This document shows, piece by piece, positions 1 to 6,721 of a stretch of DNA of 42,324 nucleotides. Each line of letters begins with the position of its first letter. Positions within the stretch are counted from its first letter, which is position 1. Source of the stretch: Weissella viridescens. Its GTDB lineage: Bacteria; Bacillota; Bacilli; Lactobacillales; Lactobacillaceae. The position numbers and the translations under genes are program-made. The stretch spans positions 151,020-193,343 of the forward strand of contig NZ_JQBM01000003.1 of the NCBI RefSeq assembly GCF_001437355.1, read 5' to 3'. The notes under the pieces are model-generated. The model had not been told where the DNA came from and ran no database searches. It worked only from the letters and a program-made list of their open reading frames with translations.

Positions 1-19
1 CGCCATATATCAACGGTTT
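1..19. other. Left attachment half-site (core-type arm)
   Basis: Bases 7-19 read ATATCAACGGTTT, the exact reverse complement of the last 13 bases of the window. If the two window ends are joined, the arms face each other around the 6 bases CGCCAT (1-6). Inverted core-type arms around a 6-8 base overlap are what tyrosine integrases bind and cut, and the integrase gene starts 105 bases away. I infer that the window was cut inside the crossover core, so this is the P' half of the site. The chromosomal target is not in the window. Confidence 0.6.
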
Positions 20-73
20 CCCCTGTTTTTAAGACTCCTTTTTTCTCCCGATTTATCCAGAAAAAACCCGAAA

Positions 74-113
74 AATTCGGTACAATTCGGTAATTTCTGA
101 AATAATTCGGTAC
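74..113. repeat. Three direct repeats next to the attachment core, probable integrase arm sites
   Basis: AATTCGGTA occurs at 74-82, 84-92 and 104-112. The repeats start 10 and 20 bases apart, one and two helical turns, so all three lie on the same face of the DNA. They sit between the core half-site and the 3' end of the integrase gene. Integrases with an N-terminal arm-binding domain use such short direct repeats; the assignment is inferred from position and spacing. Confidence 0.5.
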
Positions 114-123
114 ACTTTTTGGC

Positions 124-1185
124 TCAAAATAAAGCCATTGCTTTTTCGTTTTCGTGATTTTTCTTTTCTTGCATAAGATGAAAATAGACGTCTTCTGTCA
201 TGCTCACATTTGCGTGTCCTAAGCGTGAACTGACATAAGCAATATCAATGCCTTCATTAATCAAAAAACTTGCATGAGTGTGTCTCAATGCGTGAAATGA
301 GACGCGCGGAATATCAAGGCTCTGTAAAGTTTTCTCCAACTCGTAGTTCACCATACCCTGATTCAATTTTTCGCCTAAGAAATGTTTGTCAATTTGTGGA
401 TTTTCTTTTTGATATCGCTTTAGCTGTTCGAAAAATCTATCTGGCATGGTGATCGTTCTATTAGAACTTTCTGTTTTCGTTTTACCGTATCCAAAAGGTG
501 GAAGTTCAGACTTGCTTTTGTTAACTGTCAATTCTTTTGGATTGGTGTCTACGTCGTCGAGGGTTAATGCTAAGACTTCTCCCAGACGCAGCCCAGATAA
601 TAAAGATATATAAATGGCAAATCGTCGGGGTGTTAAAGGATTAGCTTCAATCTCATTGAGTAGGACATACATTTGAGCCTTTTCTAGATATTTAACAGTC
701 TTATCTTGCTTTGAAGCTTTGGGGAGTCGGACATTGAATGTGGGATCTGATCGAATCAATCCATCAGCAAATGCCGTTTGAATTGGCATTTTTATTCTAT
801 TAAAATGCTGACGCACAGTGGCTGGCTTTCTAGTTTTTCCAAAATCATTGACGAAATCTTGCATGAGTAACCGGTTTAGGTCTTTAAGAGTAATTCCGTC
901 AAAATACTCATGAACGATTTTTTGAGTTCCTTCATGGTTTTTAATTGTGCGCGCAGCTAGATCAGTTTTTAGGTGGGTGTCTAGCCACGTATCGTAGTAT
1001 TCAGTGAATAATTTGTCATCATTAAGAACATACTGATTTGTATTTATGTCGGATAGATAATTTGCTTCAAATGCCAGGGCTTCCGCTTTTGTCTTGAATC
1101 CGCTCTTGGACTTTTGTTTATATTTGCCATTGGAACTATAGTTGATTCGAACCTGCCACGTTTTCCCTCTTTTTTTGACAGTCAT
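124..1185 (-). CDS. int: Phage tyrosine integrase
   Basis: A 353-residue site-specific recombinase that inserts and excises the prophage. Residues 1-45 look like the arm-type DNA-binding domain common in LAB phage integrases (repeated basic residues, then KTKAEALAFE). Residues about 60-160 form the helical core-binding domain, and about 170-345 the catalytic domain. The expected catalytic residues are visible: R200 (SGLRLGEV), H298 and R301 (HALRHTH), H324 (RLGH) and the tyrosine nucleophile Y334. It has full family length and no damage. It is transcribed toward the left attachment half-site, the usual layout, and lies at the end of the leftward lysogeny module. Confidence 0.97.
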   Translation of the reverse strand: MTVKKRGKTWQVRINYSSNGKYKQKSKSGFKTKAEALAFEANYLSDINTNQYVLNDDKLFTEYYDTWLDTHLKTDLAARTIKNHEGTQKIVHEYFDGITLKDLNRLLMQDFVNDFGKTRKPATVRQHFNRIKMPIQTAFADGLIRSDPTFNVRLPKASKQDKTVKYLEKAQMYVLLNEIEANPLTPRRFAIYISLLSGLRLGEVLALTLDDVDTNPKELTVNKSKSELPPFGYGKTKTESSNRTITMPDRFFEQLKRYQKENPQIDKHFLGEKLNQGMVNYELEKTLQSLDIPRVSFHALRHTHASFLINEGIDIAYVSSRLGHANVSMTEDVYFHLMQEKKNHENEKAMALF

Positions 1186-1225
1186 ATTAGTTTAAACCTA
1201 ACCTTTCGTTTTAAAAATTGAGTAG

Positions 1226-1254
1226 TTTAAAGACGTACTCAGGTCTGATATAAT
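1226..1254 (+). promoter_or_regulatory. Plus-strand promoter between int and the membrane-protein gene
   Basis: TTTAAA (1226-1231) and TATAAT (1249-1254) are separated by 17 bases, with a TG one base before the -10 box (extended -10). Genes on both sides are on the minus strand, so the promoter serves no annotated protein. It points into a hairpin with a T-run 60 bases downstream. Confidence 0.55.
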
Positions 1255-1260
1255 AATTAA

Positions 1261-1327
1261 ATGGGAGTAATCCTGGGGGAGCGCATATCCTAACTTTTAG
1301 CGGAGTAGGGGATATGCGTTTTTTTAT
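1261..1327 (+). ncRNA. Candidate small RNA, about 65 nt, ending in an intrinsic terminator
   Basis: Counting 7 bases from the -10 box puts the transcription start near 1261. The RNA would end in a 9-bp perfect stem, CGCATATCC (1282-1290) with GGATATGCG (1310-1318), followed by seven T (1319-1325). No open reading frame with a ribosome binding site lies inside. The 19-base loop is G-rich. I do not recognise the family. It could instead be a terminator facing leftward-gene antisense transcription, but the extended -10 promoter favours a real short transcript. Confidence 0.4.
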
Positions 1328-1361
1328 TTGGCAGCTTTTAAAAGTCATCACGCTTGGACTG

Positions 1362-1384
1362 ATATGTATGCCACAAGGAGTGGC
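1362..1384 (+). repeat. Hairpin repeated on the other side of the DUF4352-like gene
   Basis: ATATGTATGCCAC (1362-1374) recurs exactly at 2022-2034. Both copies form a GCCAC/GTGGC stem (here 1370-1374 with 1380-1384). The copy here has lost the T-run that the other keeps. The pair brackets the gene at 1397-1978 and nothing else. Confidence 0.5.
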
Positions 1385-1396
1385 TAATAATAAATA

Positions 1397-1978
1397 CTAT
1401 TTATTCAAATTAACAGAAAATGATTCTTTGTTTTCAAACATATTCCCTGTGTAGATTAATTTCAATTTATCAGAAGGTTTTGCTTGTCCTGTCAAATCTC
1501 CTGTGACAGAGGCACCTGGTTTTAAATCACCAGAATTTAATTCATTATTACCATCTACACGTATTTCAGTAAAATCGGTTAAGTTTCCATCATTATCAAG
1601 CTTGAAATCGAATGGATTGTAACTGATGGTATCATCACTCTTATTAGTAATTGTGATGTTAACGATAGCATACTTATTTCCGTCCTTTAATGCAGGGAAT
1701 TCGGGATCATCGTCTGCAAATTGAAATGAGTTAACCTTAAATTCAATACCTTTGTATTTTACTGTGTCACCGACCTTGAATGTCTTACCATCAATATCGG
1801 AACTTGAAGTCTTTTTAGAAGTTGAATCAGACTTTTCAGCTTTATCTTCTGACCCTCCCAAAGCTCCACCAATAATGATAACTACAATAATAGCTAGAAT
1901 CCAAAACCAAATTTTTTTATAAAATGGTTTCTTTTGAACGTACGTATTCCCGTTCTCATCTTTAATATGTTTTGCCAT
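1397..1978 (-). CDS. DUF4352-like membrane-anchored extracytoplasmic protein
   Basis: 193 residues. A short charged N-terminus (1-25) is followed by one hydrophobic helix (about 26-43, WFWILAIIVVIIIGG), a Ser/Lys/Asp-rich linker (44-65) and a beta-rich domain from about 66 (DGKTFKVGDTVKYKGIEFKV) to the end. That pattern fits the DUF4352/DUF5067 immunoglobulin-like family, often found near repressors of LAB prophages. There is no lipobox cysteine, so I expect an uncleaved anchor with the domain outside the membrane. Function is not known; superinfection exclusion is a reasonable but untested idea for a lysogeny-module membrane protein. It is bracketed by a repeated hairpin, suggesting a cassette added to the module. 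Confidence 0.8.
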   Translation of the reverse strand: MAKHIKDENGNTYVQKKPFYKKIWFWILAIIVVIIIGGALGGSEDKAEKSDSTSKKTSSSDIDGKTFKVGDTVKYKGIEFKVNSFQFADDDPEFPALKDGNKYAIVNITITNKSDDTISYNPFDFKLDNDGNLTDFTEIRVDGNNELNSGDLKPGASVTGDLTGQAKPSDKLKLIYTGNMFENKESFSVNLNK

Positions 1979-2029
1979 TTCCTTACTCCTTCAGCTTTTA
2001 GTGTGAATCAGCTTATTGCACATATGTAT

Positions 2030-2051
2030 GCCACCTTCGGGTGGCTTTTTT
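2030..2051 (+). terminator. Intrinsic terminator with TTCG tetraloop, plus strand
   Basis: GCCACC (2030-2035), loop TTCG, GGTGGC (2040-2045), then six T (2046-2051). It works only on the plus strand, because there is no T-run on the other side. It lies between two minus-strand genes, so it would end antisense transcripts entering from the left rather than the repressor operon. Confidence 0.75.
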
Positions 2052-2053
2052 AT

Positions 2054-2464
2054 TTAATCATAAATAATTTCTTTTACTAATGGTTCGAACCACGAAGGTA
2101 AATTGAACTCATTCATAAAATCTGACCAGTTACGATATTCATTTGGTGTATCGATATAGAGCAACCGGGCAAGCATCTGAATGGCGTGTTGGTTTGTTAT
2201 CCGTTCTTCTTTATTCCTTATATATGGTGAAAACGTATATAAGAATGATGGCTGTGAAAATTCAATATGGCATATTTCATGAGCTAATCTAAAAACTACA
2301 CTTATTTTTGATTCATAGTTTGTATTTAGATTGATTGTTTTATCTTGACAAAAAGCAACATCTGGATCAGTTTGAGTCCCATTTATCGTTTCTATTTTTA
2401 TATCAGACCTATCGGCTATTGTTAATAACAAAGCGAATAGGGTGTCATGTAATTGTTCCTCCAT
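2054..2464 (-). CDS. ImmA/IrrE-family metallopeptidase
   Basis: 136 residues with the zinc-protease signature HEICH (H62, E63, H66) inside FRLAHEICHIEF, typical of the ImmA/IrrE family. In ICEBs1 and related phages, ImmA cleaves the cognate CI-like repressor and releases lytic genes when induced. Here the gene follows the repressor gene directly (3 bases between them, same strand), the standard pairing. Target and trigger are inferred from that pairing. Confidence 0.9.
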   Translation of the reverse strand: MEEQLHDTLFALLLTIADRSDIKIETINGTQTDPDVAFCQDKTINLNTNYESKISVVFRLAHEICHIEFSQPSFLYTFSPYIRNKEERITNQHAIQMLARLLYIDTPNEYRNWSDFMNEFNLPSWFEPLVKEIIYD

Positions 2465-2467
2465 ATT

Positions 2468-2821
2468 TTAGTTCCCACTATTCTTATTGGCTTTAAGCAT
2501 AGCGAGGAGTGCTTTTTTATACTCTTCCGATAAAGGCTGCCCCTCGAACATAGCCATTCCTTCTTCATTTAATATTTCATCTAAATCAACCGGTTCTTTT
2601 GTTGATAACTTAGTGGGGTACATTTCATCAGTATTACCTAATAGGTAGTCTACTGATACACCTAAGACGTCGGCGATTGCTTTGACTGTTGGATACTTCG
2701 GATTAATTCCTTGATTATATCTATATAAAGCGTTTTCACTAAGGCCAGCCTTCTGGGCGACCTGTTTTAAGTTCATACCACGCTGTTTTGCGAGGTCTCG
2801 TGTTCTTTCAAAAAAAGTCAT
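2468..2821 (-). CDS. CI-like repressor (XRE helix-turn-helix)
   Basis: The open frame extends upstream to 2851, but I place the start at 2821: the minus strand reads GGGAG five bases before this ATG, and the two earlier ATGs have no binding site. The product is 117 residues. Residues about 3-58 are an XRE helix-turn-helix (LKQVAQKAGLSENALYRY, then VKAIADVLGVSVDYLLG). There is no peptidase S24 domain, so induction should run through the neighbouring ImmA-like protease rather than RecA self-cleavage. It is divergent from the Cro-like gene across a 260-base control region. Confidence 0.9.
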   Translation of the reverse strand: MTFFERTRDLAKQRGMNLKQVAQKAGLSENALYRYNQGINPKYPTVKAIADVLGVSVDYLLGNTDEMYPTKLSTKEPVDLDEILNEEGMAMFEGQPLSEEYKKALLAMLKANKNSGN

Positions 2822-3081
2822 AAAAACTCCCATTCTAAAAAGAAATAACACTTTTTACACTTTTAGGGTTGTAAAATAATCGATACGTGTTATTCTTAAT
2901 ACATCAAGTAATAAAGCAACTCAAAAAGCAAGTAAATATCAAACGTACTTTTGGCGAGGTAGATGTGATAAATACAGCTGTTTGTTGCGGTTTTTAACTA
3001 TGTCTAAATTTTACACGTATGTATTATTTGTGTCAATAAAAATTACTTGTTTATTTACTATTCAAGAAAGGAGATTTAAAT
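2822..3081. promoter_or_regulatory. Lysis-lysogeny control region with candidate operators
   Basis: AT-rich divergent region between repressor and Cro-like gene. Visible repeats: a palindrome TTTTACA (2853-2859) / TGTAAAA (2870-2876); AAATAACAC (2843-2851) and its near reverse complement GTGTTATT (2887-2894); ATACGTGT (2883-2890) and its exact reverse complement ACACGTAT (3013-3020); ACAC/GTGT bracketing 3013-3033. These are plausible repressor or Cro operators. I could not place either divergent promoter with confidence. A strong AAGGAG site precedes the Cro-like start. Confidence 0.55.
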
Positions 3082-3342
3082 ATGGTCGATTCATCAATTA
3101 AAGAAAAGCTAACTATCCCAGAAGCTTGGGCTCGAATTAATTACGCACGCAATGAATTTGCCACTTACGTTAAAACGAACCATATTCCACGGGAAGAACT
3201 CGCAACTGTCATTGGCAAAACACCACAGTATATCAATAAGTTGTTGGCAGGCACTGAAAAAGGTGTAGCTGCACAAATTAATTTGCAAAAGCTAATGGAA
3301 TACACGCAATTCAACGGCGATAACTTTTATGAAGGACGATAA
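3082..3342 (+). CDS. Cro-like small DNA-binding regulator
   Basis: 86 residues. The middle, about 38-65 (REELATVIGKTPQYINKLLAG), has the spacing of a helix-turn-helix. The start has an AAGGAG site (AAGAAAGGAG, 7-8 bases before ATG). It is the first gene rightward from the divergent control region, where Cro sits in lambdoid-type switches. Sequence similarity to named Cro proteins cannot be shown here, so the role rests on position and predicted fold. Confidence 0.75.
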   Translation: MVDSSIKEKLTIPEAWARINYARNEFATYVKTNHIPREELATVIGKTPQYINKLLAGTEKGVAAQINLQKLMEYTQFNGDNFYEGR

Positions 3343-3354
3343 GGAGTCATAACG

Positions 3355-4083
3355 ATGGATAACGAATTAATTAATATTCAAACGAATGAACAAGGTGAAC
3401 AACGAGTGAGTGCTCGTGAGTTGCATAGGATACTTGGATTGAAGAAGAAATTTACTGATTGGTGGAAACAATATTCAGAAATGTTTATTGAGGGCACTGA
3501 TTGGACCACTTCCCCTAAAAGTGAAGAGGTCCAGAACAACGGTGGTGTACAGGTTCGTGTACTTGATGACTATTCACTTTCAGTCGATATGGCCAAGCAC
3601 ATCTCAATGATGACCAAGACTGAACGTGGTAATCAAATTCGAGACTACTTCATTCAAATAGAAAAGCAATGGAACTCACCAGAACTGATGATGGCACGTT
3701 CATTGCAGTATGCGAACAACAAGCTCATCGGATACGAAAGTAAGATTGCTGAACTTACACCAAAAGCTGAGTTGCACGATAAGTTCATTGCTACTGGTGA
3801 GTCAATTGGTGTACGTGAAGCATCAAAAGAAATGGGAATCAAGCAAACTGATCTAGTCGATATTTTGATGAACAATAAATACATTTACCGAGAACAAGGA
3901 CGTAACGGAAAGTTACAGCCATATAAGAAATATGTGCCTAAGCTGTTCGTCCTTAAGAGTGGTGGAGTTGGTGAAAATGGTATTGAGTTCACGCCACGAA
4001 TGCGAATTACACCATATGGACGTGAGTATTTTTATAAGAAGTTCGTTAATCCTGAACAAACAGAATTAGATATGGAGGCATAG
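3355..4083 (+). CDS. ant: Phage antirepressor, AntA/AntB plus KilAC domains
   Basis: 242 residues. N-terminal AntA/AntB-type domain at about 15-95 (VSARELHRILGLKKKFTDWW, then VLDDYSLSVDMAKHISMM). C-terminal KilAC-type domain at about 125-235 (TPKAELHDKFI, VREASKEMGIKQTDLVDILM, GKLQPYKKYV). Antirepressors of this kind counter the CI-like repressor or switch early genes. The gene lies 12 bases after the Cro-like gene, in the same transcription unit, and appears complete. The remnant at 4231-4326 matches the end of a second gene of this family. Confidence 0.9.
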   Translation: MDNELINIQTNEQGEQRVSARELHRILGLKKKFTDWWKQYSEMFIEGTDWTTSPKSEEVQNNGGVQVRVLDDYSLSVDMAKHISMMTKTERGNQIRDYFIQIEKQWNSPELMMARSLQYANNKLIGYESKIAELTPKAELHDKFIATGESIGVREASKEMGIKQTDLVDILMNNKYIYREQGRNGKLQPYKKYVPKLFVLKSGGVGENGIEFTPRMRITPYGREYFYKKFVNPEQTELDMEA

Positions 4084-4085
4084 AG

Positions 4086-4232
4086 ATGGATGAACAAAAC
4101 AAGAATCCAGAATATAAGCCTGGCAAGTTTTATAAATTGAAGTGGTTCCTGAATTCGTTAGATTTGTCAGATTACTTTTTAATCGTGAGCACCTCAATTC
4201 TGTGTTTGTGTTCTTTATATTCACTATTTTAA
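4086..4232 (+). CDS. Small membrane peptide, 48 aa
   Basis: ATG lies 7 bases after a GGAGG site (4074-4078) inside the end of the antirepressor gene. The peptide has a charged N-terminal half and a hydrophobic C-terminal helix (YFLIVSTSILCLCSLYSLF), so it is probably single-pass. Its stop overlaps the start of the antirepressor remnant in another frame, so the reading frame may partly result from that rearrangement. Function unknown. Confidence 0.5.
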   Translation: MDEQNKNPEYKPGKFYKLKWFLNSLDLSDYFLIVSTSILCLCSLYSLF

Positions 4233-4326
4233 GCCAAACGGTGAAACAGGGGTGTCATTGACTACTCTAGTAACCGGTAAAGGGCAACAATATTTCATTA
4301 ACAAATATATTAACGAGGAGGTATAG
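4231..4326 (+). pseudogene. Remnant of an antirepressor C-terminus (KilAC end)
   Basis: In one frame, 4231-4326 encodes 31 residues and a stop, including TTLVTGKGQQYFINKYI, which resembles the usual last strand and helix of KilAC-type antirepressors. There is no start codon and no upstream continuation of the frame. The intact antirepressor at 3355 ends differently. I read this as the tail of a second or replaced antirepressor left by recombination. Its last bases supply the GAGGAGG site for the next gene. Confidence 0.65.
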
Positions 4327-4328
4327 AT

Positions 4329-4541
4329 ATGAACAATTTTGAAAAGGAAAAAGAAAAGATGAAAGGGATGGTGGCGTTAGGGTGGCTATCAGGCGCAACT
4401 GTTTTAGAAGTCATTATGTTGTTGGCTTATTTAATTTGGCAAACAAAAATAGCAATGTTCTTATTTGGAGTAAGTACATTACTATTTGTTATCACTTTAT
4501 TCATCTTCTTAGCTTGGAAGCGTGGGTTAAAAAAATATTGA
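4329..4541 (+). CDS. Small two-helix membrane protein
   Basis: 70 residues with two hydrophobic helices (about 16-36 and 42-62) and basic ends. ATG follows a strong GAGGAGG at the end of the antirepressor remnant. It is in line with the early operon. No family recognised. Small early membrane proteins in temperate phages often act in exclusion or in modifying host envelope functions, but nothing in the sequence shows that here. Confidence 0.6.
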   Translation: MNNFEKEKEKMKGMVALGWLSGATVLEVIMLLAYLIWQTKIAMFLFGVSTLLFVITLFIFLAWKRGLKKY

Positions 4542-4549
4542 AAATGATT

Positions 4550-4933
4550 TTATAAATTTTTATCAATCATATTGGTTATGACTTTAGAACCAATTTCTGA
4601 GAGTAGCGAAATAGAGACACTTTCTAAATGGTTAGTCACTTTTTTAGTTTTAGACCAGACCTCTGGATCGCGAATCGTATCGAGAAATTTATGACCATTC
4701 CAGGTTAACATACCGGTACTGAAAGCAATTAAGTTATTTTCGATAATTGTGGGTGTCGAGTGTAAAAAATTTGTTTCAGATAATTTCATTAAAGTGTACT
4801 TAATGTCTTGCTCTGAATAACCATTTAAGTTGTCGGATTCAAGAAAATCTGAAAGATGCAGAAAATGACCAAATGCTAAATCAGATTCAATAAACTTTAA
4901 ACAATCACGAACACAGTCTTGATTAAGGTACAT
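4550..4933 (-). CDS. DUF2513-like protein
   Basis: 127 residues on the minus strand inside a plus-strand early region. The helical N-terminus (CLKFIESDL, LSDFLESDNLNGYSEQDIKYTLMKL) followed by LTWNGHKFLDTIRDPEVWSKTKK matches the DUF2513 pattern (winged-helix-like, with a conserved T-W-x-G-H-x-F-L-D and D-x-x-V-W). Molecular role unknown. The ribosome binding site is weak (AAGAGA). Its opposite orientation implies separate control, perhaps expression in the lysogen. Confidence 0.75.
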   Translation of the reverse strand: MYLNQDCVRDCLKFIESDLAFGHFLHLSDFLESDNLNGYSEQDIKYTLMKLSETNFLHSTPTIIENNLIAFSTGMLTWNGHKFLDTIRDPEVWSKTKKVTNHLESVSISLLSEIGSKVITNMIDKNL

Positions 4934-5011
4934 TTGTTTTCTCTTTTCATTAGGGACTAGGTAAATGAGCCAGTAAAAACATTATAAAACGAAAAAATAG
5001 GAGTTATAGAA

Positions 5012-5206
5012 ATGGCAGAGAAAAATTTAACTATTAATGCGAAAGAAACTGCGGAAATCATCGGTTATTCGCCAAAGTATTTTTCTACTTGGCGGCGCGG
5101 TGATTCCAAAAGAGCGCAGCGCTTTCGTAGGGTTGTAAAGGAGACTGACCCAAATTGGTTCAATAAGCGTTCAGTTGAGAGATTTAATGAGGGCGCATTG
5201 ATGTAA
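5012..5206 (+). CDS. Small helix-turn-helix protein, excisionase/AlpA-like
   Basis: 64 residues. Residues 8-35 (INAKETAEIIGYSPKYFSTW) have the winged-helix pattern of AlpA/excisionase-type proteins, followed by an arginine-rich stretch and a short C-terminal helix. The start follows TAGGAG. It may be the directionality factor for the integrase or an early regulator; the sequence does not separate these. Confidence 0.65.
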   Translation: MAEKNLTINAKETAEIIGYSPKYFSTWRRGDSKRAQRFRRVVKETDPNWFNKRSVERFNEGALM

Positions 5207-5222
5207 ATGAGAGGGAGAAAAG

Positions 5223-5441
5223 ATGGCAGGAACAGTTGTATCAGTAGTTATATTTATTGTGTTGGCAATTGGTTCATACCAGGTTGTCATGCACATAGCA
5301 GAGCCTGTAGTGAACTTTTGTCTAGGTTTGGGGCGAATGGTTGTCTATCCAATTGTATGGGCTTGTAATGGTCGAGAAGCAGCTGAAAGTATTCGTAATC
5401 GAAAGGGCCACAAGCGATGGGTAATCGACTCAAAGAATTAA
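5223..5441 (+). CDS. Small membrane protein, early operon
   Basis: 72 residues with one or two hydrophobic stretches (about 4-24 and 29-47) and a basic tail (RNRKGHKRW). The start is preceded by GAGGGAG. Its 3' end overlaps the next gene by 25 bases, indicating translational coupling. No family recognised. Confidence 0.6.
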   Translation: MAGTVVSVVIFIVLAIGSYQVVMHIAEPVVNFCLGLGRMVVYPIVWACNGREAAESIRNRKGHKRWVIDSKN

Positions 5442-5635
5442 GAGAATCACAACAGATGTCAGCACGGCAGGTTTCTTTCGAATTAGGGCTAAGTCAGAAC
5501 ATGTATTCAAGTTATGAGCGTGGCGAGAAAGAGCCAACGGTTTCAACATTGAAGAAAATAGCCAAACTGTTTAATGTGTCGGCTGATTATTTACTAGGTT
5601 TATCAGATGAAAAATGGACACAAAAAAAGCGCTAA
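5417..5635 (+). CDS. XRE-family transcriptional regulator, 72 aa
   Basis: A near-complete single-domain XRE helix-turn-helix: LKELRESQQMSARQVSFEL, GLSQNMYSSYERGEKEP, VSTLKKIAKLFNVSADYLLG. It lies wholly in the early operon, overlapping the previous gene. It probably is a second Cro/CI-type regulator for early genes. An A-run and hairpin element begins at its 3' end. Confidence 0.85.
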   Translation: MGNRLKELRESQQMSARQVSFELGLSQNMYSSYERGEKEPTVSTLKKIAKLFNVSADYLLGLSDEKWTQKKR

Positions 5636-5690
5636 CGGATGCAACCGATAACGCTTAGGAGTTAATGAACTTAGCACAGTTTTTAACTCC
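5623..5690. other. A-run, hairpin and outer inverted repeat after the XRE gene
   Basis: An A-run at the end of the XRE gene is followed by an imperfect hairpin (AGCGCTAACGG pairing with CCGATAACGCT, about 5628-5655). A separate 8-bp inverted repeat follows: GGAGTTAA (5658-5665) with TTAACTCC (5683-5690). Read on the minus strand, the first hairpin runs into seven T, so it could terminate leftward transcripts, such as from the minus-strand gene at 5793. The same layout recurs at 13752-13877. Confidence 0.5.
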
Positions 5691-5723
5691 CCAAATATAG
5701 CATAAAGAAATGAGGTCAGGCAA

Positions 5724-5846
5724 ATGAATGAAGTAGAAGAACTATTAAAAAAAATAAATAGCGACATAAACCTCAAGTTGAAGTTATCTGTATTAACTAT
5801 GTCGATTATTTTGGTGCTCTTTATAATAGGCTGTTTTATATTTTGA
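5724..5846 (+). CDS. Small membrane peptide, 40 aa
   Basis: ATG at 5724 follows a GAGG site. The peptide is a charged amphipathic half (MNEVEELLKKINSDI) and one hydrophobic helix (VLTMSIILVLFIIGCFIF) reaching the C-terminus. Its 3' end overlaps, head to head, the 3' end of the minus-strand gene at 5793-6041. This resembles tail-anchored or holin-like small proteins. Function unknown. Confidence 0.5.
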   Translation: MNEVEELLKKINSDINLKLKLSVLTMSIILVLFIIGCFIF

Positions 5847-6041
5847 AGAATCACCTAAAAAATCTAAAGTTTCTTGATAGGCAGTGAAGTAGTAGTTAAC
5901 TATGTCTGTGGTTTCTAGACGTTGATTATTTTGTTCAGCTTCTTTTATACGCATTGAAACAACATTGTTGGCGATGTCTCGAGCGACATCGGAATACTCA
6001 TTTTTAATTAGTCCTTGCTTAACAAGCTTAAAAAATTTCAT
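5793..6041 (-). CDS. Hypothetical protein on the minus strand
   Basis: 82 residues. It has a very good ribosome binding site on the minus strand (AAAGGAGG, 7 bases before ATG) and normal coding character: amphipathic helices LIKNEYSDVARDIANNVVSM and VNYYFTAYQETLDFL. No family recognised. The second minus-strand gene in the early region. Its transcription would end at the A-run hairpin at 5623-5655. The tail overlaps the 40-residue plus-strand gene. Confidence 0.6.
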   Translation of the reverse strand: MKFFKLVKQGLIKNEYSDVARDIANNVVSMRIKEAEQNNQRLETTDIVNYYFTAYQETLDFLGDSSKYKTAYYKEHQNNRHS

Positions 6042-6084
6042 GATAAGCCTCCTTTAGGCTAAGTATATATTAAAGGAAAATAAT

Positions 6085-6291
6085 ATGAAATACGAAGTAC
6101 CAGATAAACAAATTGATCCACCGGATGACCCACCTTGTATTGCTGAAGACTTTGAAAAACAAGAGTTATATGCAGGCGATACTGTGTGGCAGGACGCAGA
6201 TGGGAATTATATTGATGAAGAATTAGTGACACCATATTTTGAACGTTACTTGCGTTATATGGGCGCAGAATTAATTGAATTAGGAGAATAA
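6085..6291 (+). CDS. Acidic hypothetical phage protein
   Basis: 68 residues, strongly acidic. It opens with a proline/aspartate run (DKQIDPPDDPP) and then a compact segment (ELYAGDTVWQDADGNYIDEELV). The start has an AAGGA site. The layout resembles small YqaI-like proteins of Firmicutes phages but lacks their cysteine pairs. Probable early protein of unknown function. Confidence 0.6.
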   Translation: MKYEVPDKQIDPPDDPPCIAEDFEKQELYAGDTVWQDADGNYIDEELVTPYFERYLRYMGAELIELGE

Positions 6292-6296
6292 CAATC

Positions 6297-6503
6297 ATGA
6301 CAGAAAAGTTAATTTTACGAGCTGAAAATAAGAAAGATAAGGAATACAACCCTGTATTTATTTCAAGTGACACGCATCAAAAGTTAAAACAGTTATCAAA
6401 GTCAACGGGTATCCCTATGCGATCTTTAGCAGATAAGATGTTTAATTTTGCGCTTGAAAATTCAACAATTATCAATTCAGATGATGGAAGTAATCCGGAA
6501 TAG
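6297..6503 (+). CDS. Ribbon-helix-helix-like small protein
   Basis: 68 residues. The segment PVFISSDTHQKLKQLSKSTG followed by IPMRSLADKMFNFALENS has the strand-helix-helix pattern of Arc/CopG-type DNA-binding proteins. Five bases after the previous gene, with its own GGAG site, in the operon leading to the replication genes. Probably a DNA-binding early regulator. Confidence 0.65.
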   Translation: MTEKLILRAENKKDKEYNPVFISSDTHQKLKQLSKSTGIPMRSLADKMFNFALENSTIINSDDGSNPE

Positions 6504-6514
6504 GAGAATAAGCA

Positions 6515-6721
6515 ATGACATCAAAAAAACAATATATGCATGACCATTTCTTTAATCCACTAGATGAACCTAAATCGATGGGAGTTGATTTATTAGGAAA
6601 CGCATTAATTGAGCATGATGAAGTATACAAGGCTGAAGATGGTTTCTTTCTAATTAGTGCATTAACTAAAGCGCAAAAAGAAATGGCTAAAGCGTTGAAA
6701 TTAAGAAAGGTGGAATTGTGA
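6515..6721 (+). CDS. Hypothetical early protein
   Basis: 68 residues, mixed charge, with a C-terminal basic helix (TKAQKEMAKALKLRKVEL). TAGGAG site upstream. The stop overlaps the next ATG by one base. No family recognised. Confidence 0.55.
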   Translation: MTSKKQYMHDHFFNPLDEPKSMGVDLLGNALIEHDEVYKAEDGFFLISALTKAQKEMAKALKLRKVEL

